Positions 23,092-34,270 are shown, counted from the stretch's first letter. The stretch is 64,000 nt of DNA from Phascolarctos cinereus (GCF_002099425.1 NW_018344058.1:248001-312000), one strand, 5' to 3'. Numbers and translations: made by a program. Notes: generated by a model not told the origin, from the letters alone.

Positions 23092-23294
23092 CAGACGTGG
23101 GAAACTTGCAGCCTCAAGGCCACGTGTGGCCTTCTAGATCCTTGGGTGTGGCCTTTTGACTGAGTCCAAGTTTTACCCAACAAATCCTTTTATTAAGGGG
23201 ATTTGTTCTGTGAAGTTTAGATTCATTCAAAGGGCTGCACTTGAGGAACTAGAGGGCCACATGTGGCCTTGAGGCTGCTGGTTCCCCACTGCTG
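23092..23294. mobile_element. Palindromic hAT-type MITE
   Basis: Terminal inverted repeats of about 40 bp: GTGGGAAACTTGCAGCCTCA-AGGCCACGTGTGGCCTTCTAG at the left against the complement of the right end (GTGGGGAACCAGCAGCCTCA-AGGCCACATGTGGCCCTCTAG). The centre holds a second palindrome around AAATCCTTTTATTAAGGGGATTT. The outer termini read CAG...CTG, as in hAT elements. The flanking duplication is too decayed to be sure. It has no coding capacity. Confidence 0.88.
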
Positions 23295-23614
23295 AAAGCC
23301 CAAGAACCCCAGGAATGGCAGCATCCCCAGATCACCAGTCTTGTTTCCAGTTCATTCCATCATTCCAAGAATTTCTTTTCCCTCCCCCACCCCAGGACAT
23401 ATAGCAACTGCTTCTGTGGGTGCTTCAGCCACAGCTACTGAAGGCCAAGAAAGGAAAATTATTGCTTCTCAAGTCTTTAACACTGTTAAATTGTTCAGCA
23501 TCACAAACTGATATGAGTTAACCAATGAAAATGACATTGAATATGATGTATTACCATATGCTTTGCTATTACAACCTAAGGACCCAAGACTTTTCTATCT
23601 GACTTGCAATTGAA

Positions 23615-23766
23615 ACCTTATATCTATGGATTCTTCCTCATTAAAATGTGAGCTCCTTGAGAGCTAGAACTGTCTTAAATTTCTATTTGTGTCCTTAGTC
23701 CTAACTCAGTGCTTTGCATATAGTAAGTTTTTAATAAATGGCATTCATTCATTCATTCATTCACCT
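23615..23766 (+). mobile_element. L2-type 3' end with (ATTC)n tail
   Basis: GTGAGCTCCTTGAGAGCTAG, CTCAGTGCTTTGCATATAGT and TTTTTAATAAATGGC are followed by five ATTC units. Confidence 0.85.
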
Positions 23767-23982
23767 TTAGAAGCAGTGGTTAAAGAGGGATTGAAAGTTG
23801 TTATATCATTTGGATTTGATAAATCTGAGTGTTACCTAAATTCTGAACCTTTGTTTAATCTTGACTGTAAAATTTTGTCCTTGTTTCTGAAAACTATAAA
23901 ATGTATGAAGAGCTTGCCTGTGGAGGGAGAGTTTCAATTAATATGGGTAAATTTGCCATTTGTCTCCCTCTCCAAGAAGCAA

Positions 23983-24124
23983 TGTGTGTGTGTGCACGTG
24001 TGTATGTGTGTGTGTGTGTGTGTGTGTGTATGTATATACATATATATGTACACATACCCACATACATACATACATGCATGTACATATATACTTATATAAA
24101 TATATGTGAGTGTGTATATACATA
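23983..24124. repeat. (TG)n / (TA)n / CATA microsatellite cluster
   Basis: TG repeats with CACG and TATG interruptions pass into TATATACATA units. Open frames in this stretch on both strands are artefacts. Confidence 0.95.
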
Positions 24125-24129
24125 TATGG

Positions 24130-24355
24130 CTAGCTTTAAGGTTTGCAAAGTACTTTATATATGTTACTTCATTTGATCCTCATGACAACCTTTGTGAGAT
24201 AGGCATTATTTTTATCCTTATTTCTATGAATAAGGAAACTGAAACTCAGAGAAGTAGAAGTTCCTGAAGTCACAAAGCTAGTAAGTGCCTGAGGCTGGAT
24301 TTGAACTCAGGTCTTCCTGACCCAAGTCCAATATTCTATCTATTGTACCACCATA
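24130..24355 (-). mobile_element. MIR-like CORE-SINE
   Basis: The reverse complement order is kept: AGGTTTGCAAAGTACTTTAT, TAAGGAAACTGAAACTCAGA, CACAAAGCTAGTAAGTGCCT, GGATTTGAACTCAGGTCTTC. Confidence 0.92.
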
Positions 24356-24411
24356 TACATTAATAAAATGTCTCTGACAGACGAAGTCTAAAACAAAAGT
24401 ACTAAATTTTT

Positions 24412-24414
<3 letters not shown>

Positions 24415-24460
<46 letters not shown>
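24415..24460. repeat. (CA)n microsatellite
   Basis: About 22 uninterrupted CA units. Confidence 0.97.
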
Positions 24461-24463
<3 letters not shown>

Positions 24464-24968
24464 GAATTCCTTCACCTAACTCTGATGACTACAGCCTGGT
24501 CTTTATAAAATTTGACTCAACTGCCAGAAAATTTTCCTTACAACTATCCTGAATCTATCACTGCATCTGTTGGGAACAGAACAGTTGATTATATACGTCT
24601 TTCACAAACTTGAAGCCTTTTCTCAGTTTCCTCTAGAGCAAGCAATTGAAGTTAATTCATCTTTTTTTATGTGTTTTCCCCAAAAGCTTAAACTAAATTT
24701 GGAAGAGCCCCTTGAGATCATTTAGTCCAACTCCTGCATCTTACAGAGGAGAAAATTAATGTCTAAGTAATCAGTCAGTCCCTGGGGTGGCAAATTTGGG
24801 AATGCACTAGGCACTTCATGGACACTTATTTGCCTTTCATGCAATGCAGAGCTTCTTCTTTGTTTATTCACAAAAGGCCTAGTTTATTTTCCTTTGAATA
24901 TGTATGTTTGTATGTATGCACCCTTCCCCCAACAAACAGCCTGGCTCCACCACTTTCTCTGTAGAGAC

Positions 24969-24977
24969 GGAAACCCC
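24969..24977 (-). promoter_or_regulatory. Possible NF-kB-like site beside the ISRE
   Basis: Read on the minus strand this is GGGGTTTCC, a nine-base match to the kB consensus lacking one spacer base. It sits 14 bp upstream of the ISRE, as in many virus-inducible promoters. Short motifs like this occur by chance, so this is tentative. Confidence 0.3.
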
Positions 24978-24991
24978 GGAGACCAGGAATC

Positions 24992-25003
24992 GAAACAGAA
25001 ACT
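24992..25003 (+). promoter_or_regulatory. Interferon-stimulated response element (ISRE) of IFIH1
   Basis: GAAACAGAAACT is an exact match to the ISRE core GAAANNGAAACT bound by ISGF3 and IRF factors. It lies about 400 bp upstream of the MDA5 start codon, at the edge of the CpG-rich promoter. MDA5 is a known interferon-stimulated gene that amplifies its own pathway, so the site fits the gene. Binding is inferred. Confidence 0.85.
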
Positions 25004-25399
25004 GTCCCAGTTCAAACTTTAAACACTGACTTCCTCTCTGGGAACCAGTCGGAAGTTTGGCAACTGAAGCAGCAGAAACTCGGACCCTTGAAGCAGAACG
25101 CAGAGAGGGGACAGGATAGTGTCACTGTACGGAGCACCGCCACAGGTGGCAACTACCGGGTCCGATTCCGCGGAGTAGCCTGGTAGAGCTGTGTAGTTAG
25201 TTGTCTTTCAGTCTGCGCGGAGTCCTTGGAGGGCAAGGCAGAGGGCACTGAGGTCCCAGCAGGCAAGCAGAGCTGGGCGCACTTTAAACCCTACGATCAA
25301 CTTCGAAGCAGAAAGAACGAAGTTCTAAGGACACCAAGGAACGCGCAGAGGTGAGAACGCTGAGTGACTGCATCTCCAGGGCCTGTCTACCTGTGAAAA
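25004..25399 (+). other. IFIH1: IFIH1 5' UTR and proximal promoter, CpG-enriched
   Basis: This is the only CpG-rich stretch of any length in the window, densest between about 25060 and 25420. It has no upstream ATG before the MDA5 start codon, and the transcription start is not determined by sequence alone. No convincing TATA box is seen, as is usual for CpG promoters. A strong-looking donor (CAGAG|GTGAGA at 25351) lies in the presumed UTR, but no matching acceptor precedes the start codon, so the UTR is taken as unspliced. Confidence 0.7.
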
Positions 25400-25855
25400 A
25401 TGTCAAGTGAATATTCCCGGGAGGAGAAGATTTTCCTTAATCTGATCCGGTGCTTGAGTCCGAGGCTGACACAATATATCCAAGTGGAACCAGTGCTGGA
25501 CTACCTGACTTTCCTGGGGAGAGTTGAGAAAGAACGTATTCAGCACACCGCTGCTACTAAGGGAAACACGATAGCCGCAAGGTTACTGTTGAGCACATTA
25601 GAGAAAGGGACCTGGGGACCTGGCTGGACTCAAGTGTTTCTCACAGGGCTTAGGAAAGGGGGCTGCACTTTAGCTGCTCGATACATGAGCCCAGACCTCG
25701 CTGACTTGCCTTCTCCATCGTTAGAGACCTGTTATGATCAGTGTGCCCAGCTGCTGGACATTTTGCAACCCACCCTGGTCGACAAGCTTCAAGCTACTGA
25801 TGTTGTGGACAAATGCTTGGAAAAGGCTCTGCTAACGAAGGAAGATAGGAATCGG
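25400..25855 (+). CDS. IFIH1: IFIH1 (MDA5) coding exon 1: CARD1 and first half of CARD2
   Basis: MDA5 senses long cytoplasmic double-stranded RNA and signals through its two N-terminal CARDs to MAVS at mitochondria, inducing type I interferon. The exon gives 152 codons. Blocks shared with remembered human MDA5 include YIQVEPVLDYLTFL, LLLSTLEKG, AARYM, DLPSPS, LQPTLVDKL and EDRNR, in the same order and spacing. CARD1 is roughly residues 7-97; CARD2 starts near residue 110 and is cut by the splice site. The start is secure: an in-frame TGA lies two codons upstream (25394), there is no other ATG between the ISRE and this one, and position -3 is A. The donor is CGG|GTAGGT, leaving phase 0. The open frame runs into the intron and stops at 25987. 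RIG-I, the other tandem-CARD helicase, fits much less well. The family call is very secure. Confidence 0.96.
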
Positions 25856-26404
25856 GTAGGTGCCTCTTCAGATAGAGTCCTTTTCCCCCTTTGGGTGTGC
25901 AGTTGTTACAAATGGAAATTCCTGTGTGTACTTGTGTGTGTGCACATGTGTGTATTCTATTCCAAGCATTCTTTGGGGTACATTTGACCAAATTATTCTT
26001 TGATAGCTCGCCTGGGAGGGTGAAAAGAGAAGTTTGAGGATTAGAGGACCTGGGTTCAAATTCTGTCCATCTCTATGATCTTGGACAAATGTGAAATAGA
26101 TGGGGCTCAGCAACAGATTTAATAATAGTAATAGCTAGTAGATGGAAGAAATGGGAGGTGAAAGATTTAAGATGAAAGAGGCTTGATACTTATGATACAG
26201 GTGTTCCAGAGGGCATAGTGGAAGGGTTGGGTGGTGTTCGGTTGAAACTGGGGTAGAAGGATTGACTGGAATAGGAATGAAGAAAGGATGGGAGTGGAGA
26301 ATGAGGTTTAGATGAAGATAGGAGTTGAGTGACCTTAGTTGTAGCTCCAAACCTTTTGGGAAAAAAAGTGCAATAAGAGTGAAATCCTATTAAATCTATA
26401 CATA

Positions 26405-26583
26405 AAGATCTAGAATCTTGATCTATGAACTGTTTTCATATAATTGGTTTCCTTTGTAATCATATGTATTTTATTTGTTCATTTAAAAGCATTATTCCAA
26501 GAAAGGGGGCTGTAGATTGCATCAAACTGCCAAAGGCATCCATGTCTCACACACACACACATAAAAACTAAGAACCTTTACTC
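26405..26583 (+). mobile_element. hAT-type MITE (same family as 14103-14556)
   Basis: AGATCTAGAATCTTGATCTA and CATATAATTGGTTTCCTTTG are followed by a TTTAAAAGCATTATTCCAAG block, AAACTGCCAAAGGCATCCAT and an inverted-type end AACTAAGAACCTTTACTC. A (CA)6 run has expanded inside it. Confidence 0.75.
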
Positions 26584-26584
26584 T

Positions 26585-28640
26585 TGGTAGATATTTTGTT
26601 AGCCCAAGGAGTCAGATGTGTTCCTCAGACCCCATAACATAACTTTTTTGCTTGTTTCTTGGGAAACTACCCCAAGAGCATAATGTCAGAATAAATAATG
26701 AACAAGAACCTTTAAAAAAAATTAGTCATGAGTCAAAATCTTGTTCTGAATTCACGTTAAGCAATGTGTTCTATGACCAAAGTCAGAGGTCATGTCTTGA
26801 AGGTCTCACCAGTTCAGCAATTTTTAAGAGCAAATTAATTTTTTAGACCATCACTGCCATTGAGTTCCAGGGAATGCATTAATCGTTGTTAACAGTCAAT
26901 TCGGTTTGGTCATTTTATGATTCATATTCAATCAACTTTTTATAGTCTTGGCAAAGATTGAAGCCGAGATATAGATTTAATGGCCCAGTTTAACTGAATT
27001 ATTTAATTCTACTCCTCTGTAATCTTCATGTTGTTTTGTGTATTGAGAACCAGAAAGATCACATTACAGTAGTCCAGCTGGATATGACAAATGTGTACAT
27101 CACTGTGGCAGAATCTTATTTTGGAAGAAAGTACGCAGCCTTCAAGCCAGCTGGAGATGGAAGATGGCATTTCCAGCCACGGTAGCTGTTAGGGAGTCCA
27201 GAAGCAACAGAGTCCAGTAACACCACAAAGTTGTTTATATTTGCTGGGTATACTCTTCCAATTGCCAGTGAAGTGGCACTTCTCATTATTTACTCTAAAT
27301 ACTTCTGCCTATCAGCATCACTTTTGTCTTGCCTGGGTTGAATTTCTGCCAGTGAGATTTCATCCAAGATCTGATTCCTGGCAAGCCCTAGGACAGCTGG
27401 GAATAACGCAAGGGGACTGACACAAAGGCGCTATGGAGTTAGGTGGCATTTGGGTATAGATGGCACTCAAGGCCAGAGCAACTCCCAACCCATAACCTCA
27501 CCCAAATAAAGATTTCCAAAGAGGGGGACCATAACTAATGGAGAGCTGTATCTTTCAGGCTCTCTGAGGAAGATAAGTTTGCATGTGAGCCTTTGGAATA
27601 TTTCTGAGACAAACAACTTTGCCCATTATAATGTATTTTTAGTTCTACTAAAGGATATGGTTGACATTGTCAGGGGTAGTATACATCTAAAAGACTACAT
27701 ATTAGCCCGTGGAAGTACCAGTGAATTTTAAATTTCTTACTAGAGGCAGGCTTTTTAGGCCATGTATCTTTTTTTTTCCATATATCTTTTTTAAAAGATT
27801 AACATGCAGATACTTTTCAACTGGCTTAAAATCTAGATAAAACACTTGTGTTGAATTTTGAGTCTTTACAGATTATATGTATCTTTCTGAATGATTCATG
27901 AAGAAAGACATCGTTCTGGCTTAAAAAGATAATAATGGATAAACTGTTGAACTAATTTGCCAGCATGCCTTACTTATGCATGTAAAATCCCCAATTTACT
28001 TTGTGGTGAAAAGTACATGATTTTTTGATATCTTAAGTTAAAATGTACTGTTTCCACAGAAGTCCTATTTCAGGGTCTCATTGTGGTATAAAGGTAACCC
28101 TGGGGTTTTGAGATTTCTGCTGGCAAAATTCAACTCAGATAAATTCCACCATGTGGCAAAGGAGGCTGTGAATACATTCACAATGACAGATTGAATCTAC
28201 TTTTGGAGGGCCATCTTAGCTACACATGGAGAGGCTGATCACTAGTAAGCTGGTTATTAGATGATCAATGCCTTAGCCATAGTGATCTATGGGGAAATAA
28301 GTGTTCCCCAGGCCTATTAGCCCTCATTCTGCTTCTTCAATGACAGTGGTATGATGGTGCTAAGAAATCACAGTTTTTACACTATCTAGAAGCATGAATT
28401 TAATTATTGGTAACTTAAATGTCAGATCCTTTTCTAGTAACAAATGAGTTGACAGTGAGCTGCTATGGAAAGACAATTGGGCTTAGATTGAGGAGATCTA
28501 AGCCCTGAGCCTAGGTTTTCTACTACTCATGTTGGACAACTCATGAACTTTTCTTGCTAAAATTGGTTTTCTCATCTATAAAATAAAGGATATTGATATC
28601 CAAGGTCCATTCCAGCTCTAAATCTATAATCCTACCAGTA
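26585..28640. other. Intronic sequence with MIR-like SINE near its end
   Basis: Mostly unassigned. A segment at about 27040-27110 (ATTACAGTAGTCCAGCTGGA) may be a decayed antisense L2/L3 piece. A MIR-like SINE occupies about 28450-28635, with GGTTTTCTCATCTATAAAAT and CCAAGGTCCATTCCAGCTCT. Confidence 0.5.
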
Positions 28641-28649
28641 CTGAAATTC

Positions 28650-29400
28650 TCATTAAAATTAAACCAGGAGACATAAAAAAGTAGTAGCCAAATGGAAGGA
28701 TGGGTTACAGATTCTTCTTGCAGAGTTTAATAAAGAGGTGGTGGAATGTGTCCAAAGGCAACAAGAAACATAACTTTATGGGATACTTGGTCATCTAGTA
28801 TTGCCATACTATTGAGCACCTTTGCAAAAAGACCAACGTGAAAACTAATTGTAGCTCATATGCCAACACCTTTTACAGAGTATGGAAAAGAGAGAAAGCA
28901 GCCCACAGAGAACTCTATAAATACCTCCAAATTAAATTAACTTTAATACTCCATGACTTCAAAGCAAAGGTGGGCATGAAAAAATGTGTTTGGAAATATG
29001 GCTCAAAATTAATACATGGAAGTGGCCAAAAGCATGTAGACTACAGAAGCATCACACCTATATATAGAAAATACCTTCTTGAACAGGAGTATAGGAAGTC
29101 AAGCACTGATATGATGACCATAGTTGAATCTGATTATGTTTTAATACAGAGGAAATGATAGCTTACTGATGTGGGAGTCATTTCCAGATCAGCTATCTGT
29201 ATATAATCAGATCATTGACTTGCTAAAAAAAAAAGTGCAACATTTAAAAAAGATTAGAAGAAAAATATAGATGTTATGGCGTTTAATTAAAACAGCTCCA
29301 TTCAGACAAATTTTAAAAAGTTATTTACATCCGCAGACAAAAATGGATGAGGGATAAAGCAACAGACATTGATACAGATATTCAATTTCTAAGGAAGTTT
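28650..29400 (+). mobile_element. RTE-type LINE fragment, endonuclease region
   Basis: The frame beginning at 28838 reads FYRVWKREKAAHRELYKYLQ, then LILHDFKAKVG, the counterpart of the MGDFNAKVG catalytic loop of RTE/Bov-B endonucleases. Downstream, after a stop at the end of that frame, LLTDVGVISRS and then SDH follow the RTE pattern before the catalytic histidine. It is old, with stops and a degraded ID-YIL motif. Confidence 0.85.
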
Positions 29401-29777
29401 AGCTGATGTAAATCAGTTGCTAGAATAAGAAGTCTAGAGTAGCCCAGAAACTGCCTTAAACAGTTAGTTCTGGCCTACTCCTAAAATGGACTGTATGATG
29501 AGACTGTGTCTTAGTTAGCCAAGTCTGTGGAATCCTCTGACAAAAGGCTGGCCATTTTAAATTAAAGGATAAAGGCATGTGACATTTAAAATGTTTGAAA
29601 CATTGTTTCTGGGTAATTAGTAATTTTATTAATAATGCTAGCATTTTATCAATAAAAAGGTCAGTGATACTCTCGAATGCCAAAGACCTCTCATGGAACC
29701 CACTCAACCCTTAAATGCCCTTGGAAAGGTGGGTGTTCCTGAGGGTGATGGTGGGCTCTGATTGGTTAAAAAGTAAT

Positions 29778-29927
29778 AAAACAGACAGTTAAGTGGCACG
29801 TTGGATAGAGCACCGGCCCTGGAGTCGGGAGGACCTTAGTTCAAATCCCTTTTCAGACCTGATACTTACTAGCTGTGTGACCCTACGCAAGTCACTTAAC
29901 CGCAATTGCCTTGCCCAAGTTAAAAAA
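29778..29927 (+). mobile_element. SINE1-type SINE with 10-bp target duplication
   Basis: The head is ACAGTTAAGTGGCACGTTGG, followed by GATAGAGCACCGGCCCTGGA, a core TGTGTGACCCTACGCAAGTC and an A-tail. AAAAAGTAAT flanks it at 29768-29777 and 29928-29937. It is little diverged from the family and probably young. Confidence 0.94.
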
Positions 29928-30459
29928 AAAAAGTAATGAGAGAATACATTTTATAATGAGGTAGGCTTATTCCAGTGAGGGTCTTGAGGTATATCACACT
30001 GAGCACCCATATCTTGGTTGGGATTTGTCAATTTCCAGTTTGACAAAAGGGAGAATCTACATTTTCCCAGACCTGTTTGAGTAAACACAGTAAGCAGGAA
30101 TCCACCCATCCACTTAAACTTAGAATTTCTTTACTGTCTTTGATTAGCTCTTACCCTGGTTAAATCTTTGCCCAAGATTTCCCACACTCGTTGATTTCTG
30201 GATGAGGAAGTAGAAAAGGGGGAAAACCTTGGTCCTAATTCAATAATTAATTATTGAATACAAGAGAGAAATAACATTTCTCTTAGCATCCTTCTACTGA
30301 AGATGAAGGAGAAATTGAGGAGCTCAAGGAAATGTTACTAAGCACAGAGACATGATAGCTGAGAGCAGTGCCAGTTTAGAATGTCATCTCATCTTTATAA
30401 TCTGATGGAATAGAAGAGCAAAATATAAGCAGCATTACATCATGAAACAATGAAATGCA

Positions 30460-30655
30460 CTGGATAGAAGAAGCAAGTTACAGTAGAAAGACTACTGGCT
30501 CTGGAGTCAGAGGACCTGAGTTCAAATTATGCCTCCTACACTGATGATCTATATCTATAAATAACTTGGGCCTCACTTTCCTTATTGATAAAAAGAGACT
30601 ACTAGATGGCTTCTGAGTTCCCTTCTTGATCTAGTTTTATGACACTCTGAGCCTT
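30460..30655 (+). mobile_element. MIR-like CORE-SINE
   Basis: GACTACTGGCTCTGGAGTCA, GAGGACCTGAGTTCAAATTA and CTCACTTTCCTTATTGATAA are in family order. Confidence 0.85.
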
Positions 30656-30987
30656 TAAATATTCCAACTTCATAGGAAGTTTGGCAAAGTACCTAATTAA
30701 TCTCTACCCATTAAAGGATGAAACAGGAAGGACAACAAAGAAACAAAAACTGTTAAAAGATATGTAAAAGTTTCTATAACAGTTTTCTCCCTCAGTGACC
30801 ACAGGGCCACTACATTTGTTCACAGTCCCCATCCCCAATGTGCTACATGAGGAAATAGAGATGGCACAAAGAAAACCCATATAGAAGAGGACAAGACCAA
30901 GTGTGCACAAAAAAGATCCTGGCTGGAGGGGATATGATTTTAAGATCGTCAAGGGATCAGTTCCCAAGCTAGACAAAGGAAGTGAGG

Positions 30988-31013
30988 AGGGAATTTAATT
31001 TAATTTAATTTAA
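30988..31013. repeat. (AATTT)n short tandem repeat
   Basis: About four to five AATTT units. Confidence 0.9.
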
Positions 31014-31149
31014 CTTTATATGCCAACTTTTACTTTTACTCATTGCTTTTAAGTGGCCAAAATTTCACCCCCAAAATCTAGATTTATAGTAGAAAGTTCA
31101 GTTTGACCTTACCAAAGTTCTTACTAATTAACACTAGAAATTTTTCATA

Positions 31150-31735
31150 TGGTTTCTTTTTTTGTAATAAGTTCTTTTTTATTATTTTATTTTCCCCCCA
31201 ATTATATGTAAAAAAAAAATTAACATTCAGTTTTAGAACTTTGAGTTACAAATTCTCTTCCTTTCTTTAACCCCATACCCTTCATTGAGAAGGCAAGCAA
31301 TTCAATATAGGTTACACATGTGTAGTCATTCAAAATACGTCTCCATATTAGTCATGTTGTGAAAGAAAACATAGACCAAAAAAAAAAGCCTTAAGAAAAA
31401 TAAAGAAAGTTTAAAAAAAAGTATGCTTCATTCTGTATTTAGACACCATCAGTTCTTTTTTGGGGGATGGGTAGCATTTTCATCATAAGTCCTTCAGAGT
31501 TGTCTTGGATCATTGCACTGCTGAGAATAGCTAAGTGATTAACAGCTGATCATCTTACAATATTGCTGTTACTTTGTACACAGTACATTTCACTTGCATC
31601 AGCTTCTGTAAGTCTTTCCAGGTTTTTCTGAGAGCATCCTGCTCATCATTTCTTTTAGCACAATAATATTCCATCGCAATCACATACCACAATTTGTTCA
31701 GCCATTCCCCAATTGCTGGACATCCTGAGGAGGGA
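31150..31735 (-). mobile_element. L1 3' end: ORF2 C-terminus and 3' UTR
   Basis: On the minus strand the frame from 31752 reads IGEWLNKLWYVIAMEYYCAK, RNDEQDALRKTWKDLQKLMQ, the C-terminal region of L1 ORF2 (compare the YYSAIKNNE motif of other L1s). The 3' UTR follows down to an A-rich end near 31150. Confidence 0.9.
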
Positions 31736-31754
31736 ATTTTAAAAACAATCACAG

Positions 31755-32215
31755 ATTAAGTTATTACTACTGAAAAAAGCAATCCAGATAGTAATAATCA
31801 TAAGCTCAACCTTAGGAGAATAATCTGTTGTGTCAAAATGGCCAACATAGAGGCAAGGGAAGCTGTGCCCGATTGAATCCATGCTATAACCTTGTTGATC
31901 TCTTTCCCAACTGTGGCTAAATAAACTTCCTTAAGTTTTCCCTTAACTTTGATCCTGCTGAATACTAAAGCTTTATAGCTAATTGGCATTTGCTATGCCT
32001 CCTTTATAGAACCCTTACTCCAAAACCTCAACATGGTATGCAAGTGATGTTGGATTCATGTTAGCATGGTACATTAGTATAAGGCCTCAGATATCAGCTT
32101 TGTATAGACCCTAAGAAGGACTGAGTGCTCATTGTTTGAGGACCAACCTAGCTAATTATAGAAAAACTCATCATCAAAAGGTTGGCCACCATATGAAAGC
32201 TGGTTATTGTTTTGT
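31755..32215. other. Unassigned intronic sequence
   Basis: No confident assignment. An AATAAA near 31920 in a CTGTGGCTAAATAAACTTCC context is faintly LTR-like, but nothing else supports that. Confidence 0.4.
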
Positions 32216-32224
32216 TTTGGTTTG

Positions 32225-32470
32225 TTTTTTAGTGTTCCCGCCAACTCATAAAACCAGCATTGACAATTTTCATCCTTTTTGTTTTTCCCTCCATTTGCTA
32301 GTAGTGAGGCAAAACCAGTTATTTAAATTTGCATTTATCTTACAAGTAGTGGTTAGAAGTATTCTTTCCTATGGTTGTTGGTACCTTACTAGACATTTCT
32401 TCTTTGGAAAACTGCCTGCTTATATCCTTTGACAATTTTTCAAATTTTTTTGTTTGTTTTTGTTTGCTTT
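32225..32470 (-). mobile_element. L1 ORF2 C-terminal fragment
   Basis: The + strand shows the antisense of the L1 segment ending in TGGAAAACTGCCTGCTTATA, TCCTTTGACAATTTTT, the same region as 35480-35935. Confidence 0.7.
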
Positions 32471-33249
32471 TTTAACTAGGGTATCTTCAGATTTCAATTA
32501 CTTTTCAGGAGTTTAGTGGCAACTTATATATACATATGTGTATGCATATTTATTTCAAATATATATACATATATGCATGAAAATTAGATTTCTTTAGGCT
32601 CTTTTCAATAGATAATTAGGTAAAACTATTGCTTCCCAAGGATTTGATAAGTTTGCCAACACCCAAAGTGGAGGATTTATTTACCAGAATATTGATTAGG
32701 CTGCCCAAGTTATATAAATGGGATGAAGAGTTTCATATGAATATTAAAACAAAACAAAATCTTTAAGGAATAATAGTATTTTGAGGCTCAGTCTGCATGG
32801 ATTCAGGGAAGACAAAAGAATCACAAATATGATTGCTTTTTAAAATCAAATTAGCAGATTAAAAGTAGAATGAAAAGTAGTAGGCTAGACTTGTAATAAG
32901 ATATTCATTATAATTATTCATTCTTGTTAGAGAAATACTTTCTGATTTGCTTGTGTATGAGCTCTATCAGAGGGATTGAAAAGTGATTAAAGGCCAGTAT
33001 AAATGAAAGATGGGAATGTCTTGGGTTAAGAGAAGGTGTACAGTCTGGTCATATTGAACATCTTTATCAATTATCTCTTAAATCAGAAGATAGTAGTACA
33101 TGTGATATAAATACAAGGGAACAAGAAATTTACAGAGGGAACTTCAGGGAGTTAGTAATATAGAAAAGAGATTTTAAAAGCATCAAGCTATAAAATGATA
33201 AATAATAGGAAAAACAAGTCATCTTTTATGTATTGTTTAAGAGAATAGT

Positions 33250-33485
33250 TTAAGCTTGTAGGCAATGTAGCAGATAGAGGGCTGTTCTTGGAGTCAGGAA
33301 GATCTGACTTCTGTCTCAGATACTTAAAAACTGCCTCACCCTGGGCAAGTTATATAACCTCTCTCAGCCTCATCTGTTTCCTCATTTGTGAAATGGGAAT
33401 AATAACACCTACCACTCAGGGTTGTTGTCAGGACAAAATAAGATAGCATGTGTAAAGCACTGTATAAAGCTAGCAATGATTATCA
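33250..33485 (+). mobile_element. MIR-like CORE-SINE
   Basis: TTCTTGGAGTCAGGAAGATC, ACCCTGGGCAAGTTATATAA, TTTCCTCATTTGTGAAATGG and GGGTTGTTGTCAGGACAAAA are in MIR order. Confidence 0.92.
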
Positions 33486-33659
33486 TATTTATTAAAATAA
33501 AAAAACCCTTTAAATGAGTATCAAAGAGCTTGATTAAATGGTATAATAGCCTTTCCTTCACCCCTAGCCCCAGATAACTGTAAGATTTAAAAAATTTGAG
33601 TGGCAGTGGAGGAAAGGTTAAAGGTTGCCTATTACTATTGTGTTTTTACTGCCCTCTTT

Positions 33660-33845
33660 GGGGTGCAGCATGATGTATTGGAAAGCATGCTAGGTTTGGA
33701 GAGGAGAGATCTGAGTTCAAAGCCTGGCTCTGCCACTTATTAACTGCCTGGACTTGGACAACTGAGCCTCAGTTAAGTTAACTGTAAATTGAGGGAATTG
33801 AACTAGATGTCCTCAGAGATTCCTTTTGTTTCTAAATCTTTGGTC
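33660..33845 (+). mobile_element. MIR/MON1-like CORE-SINE
   Basis: AGATCTGAGTTCAAAGCCTG, GCTCTGCCACTTATTAACTG and GGGAATTGAACTAGATGTCC are in family order. Confidence 0.85.
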
Positions 33846-33849
33846 ATAT

Positions 33850-34270
33850 TACAGTAAATGGATTGCAGAAATTATGCACTTTATGTGTATCTAATAATTT
33901 GTATTATAAAATTTTAATATTCTTAACTTTAAGCAAACTATTAACTAAGGAAATATGCATATGTTATTTTAAGAAAAATGAGTGAAGAGATGATTTCACT
34001 CATTTATTATACTTACTTATTATTATACTTATTCAATCATTTGTTTATTTAAAAAGGGAGAGTGTTACTCCATAAAGTTTGGAAACCATTGCTTTTGGTG
34101 GTAAGAGCTGTCTCTTTGCCAGGTAGCAACATTCTAGTTTCTTTGTCCTAATCTGAGTCTTTATTTATATTTGTGACTAATTACAAACTTTTTTCTGATA
34201 ATTACTAACATCATTTTGGATTTGTTAAGAAGTTTTAGATTCTTTAATTCTTTTCTTCTCTTTGAACTAG
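33850..34270. other. AT-rich intronic sequence before exon 2
   Basis: No repeat was recognised. The last about 30 bases form the polypyrimidine tract and acceptor of IFIH1 exon 2. Confidence 0.6.

Larger units (their letters stand above)
25856..34270 (+). other. IFIH1: IFIH1 intron 1
   Basis: An intron of about 8.4 kb between the phase-0 donor GTAGGT and the acceptor TTTGAACTAG. It contains a hAT-type MITE, an RTE endonuclease fragment, a SINE1 copy with target duplication, MIR-like SINEs and two L1 3' fragments, listed separately. Confidence 0.93.

Noticed and set aside
23689-24176. Cluster of frames on both strands
   Set aside because: They are translations of TG/TA microsatellites (Cys/Val and His/Thr runs).
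25351-25356. GTGAGA donor in the presumed IFIH1 5' UTR
   Set aside because: A good match to a 5' splice site, but there is no plausible acceptor before the start codon only 44 bp away.
28838-29158. 106-codon frame as a host gene
   Set aside because: The FKAKVG and SDH motifs and the broken continuation identify an RTE endonuclease fragment.
31880-31960. LTR-like polyadenylation context
   Set aside because: A single AATAAA with no promoter motifs, ends or target duplication.
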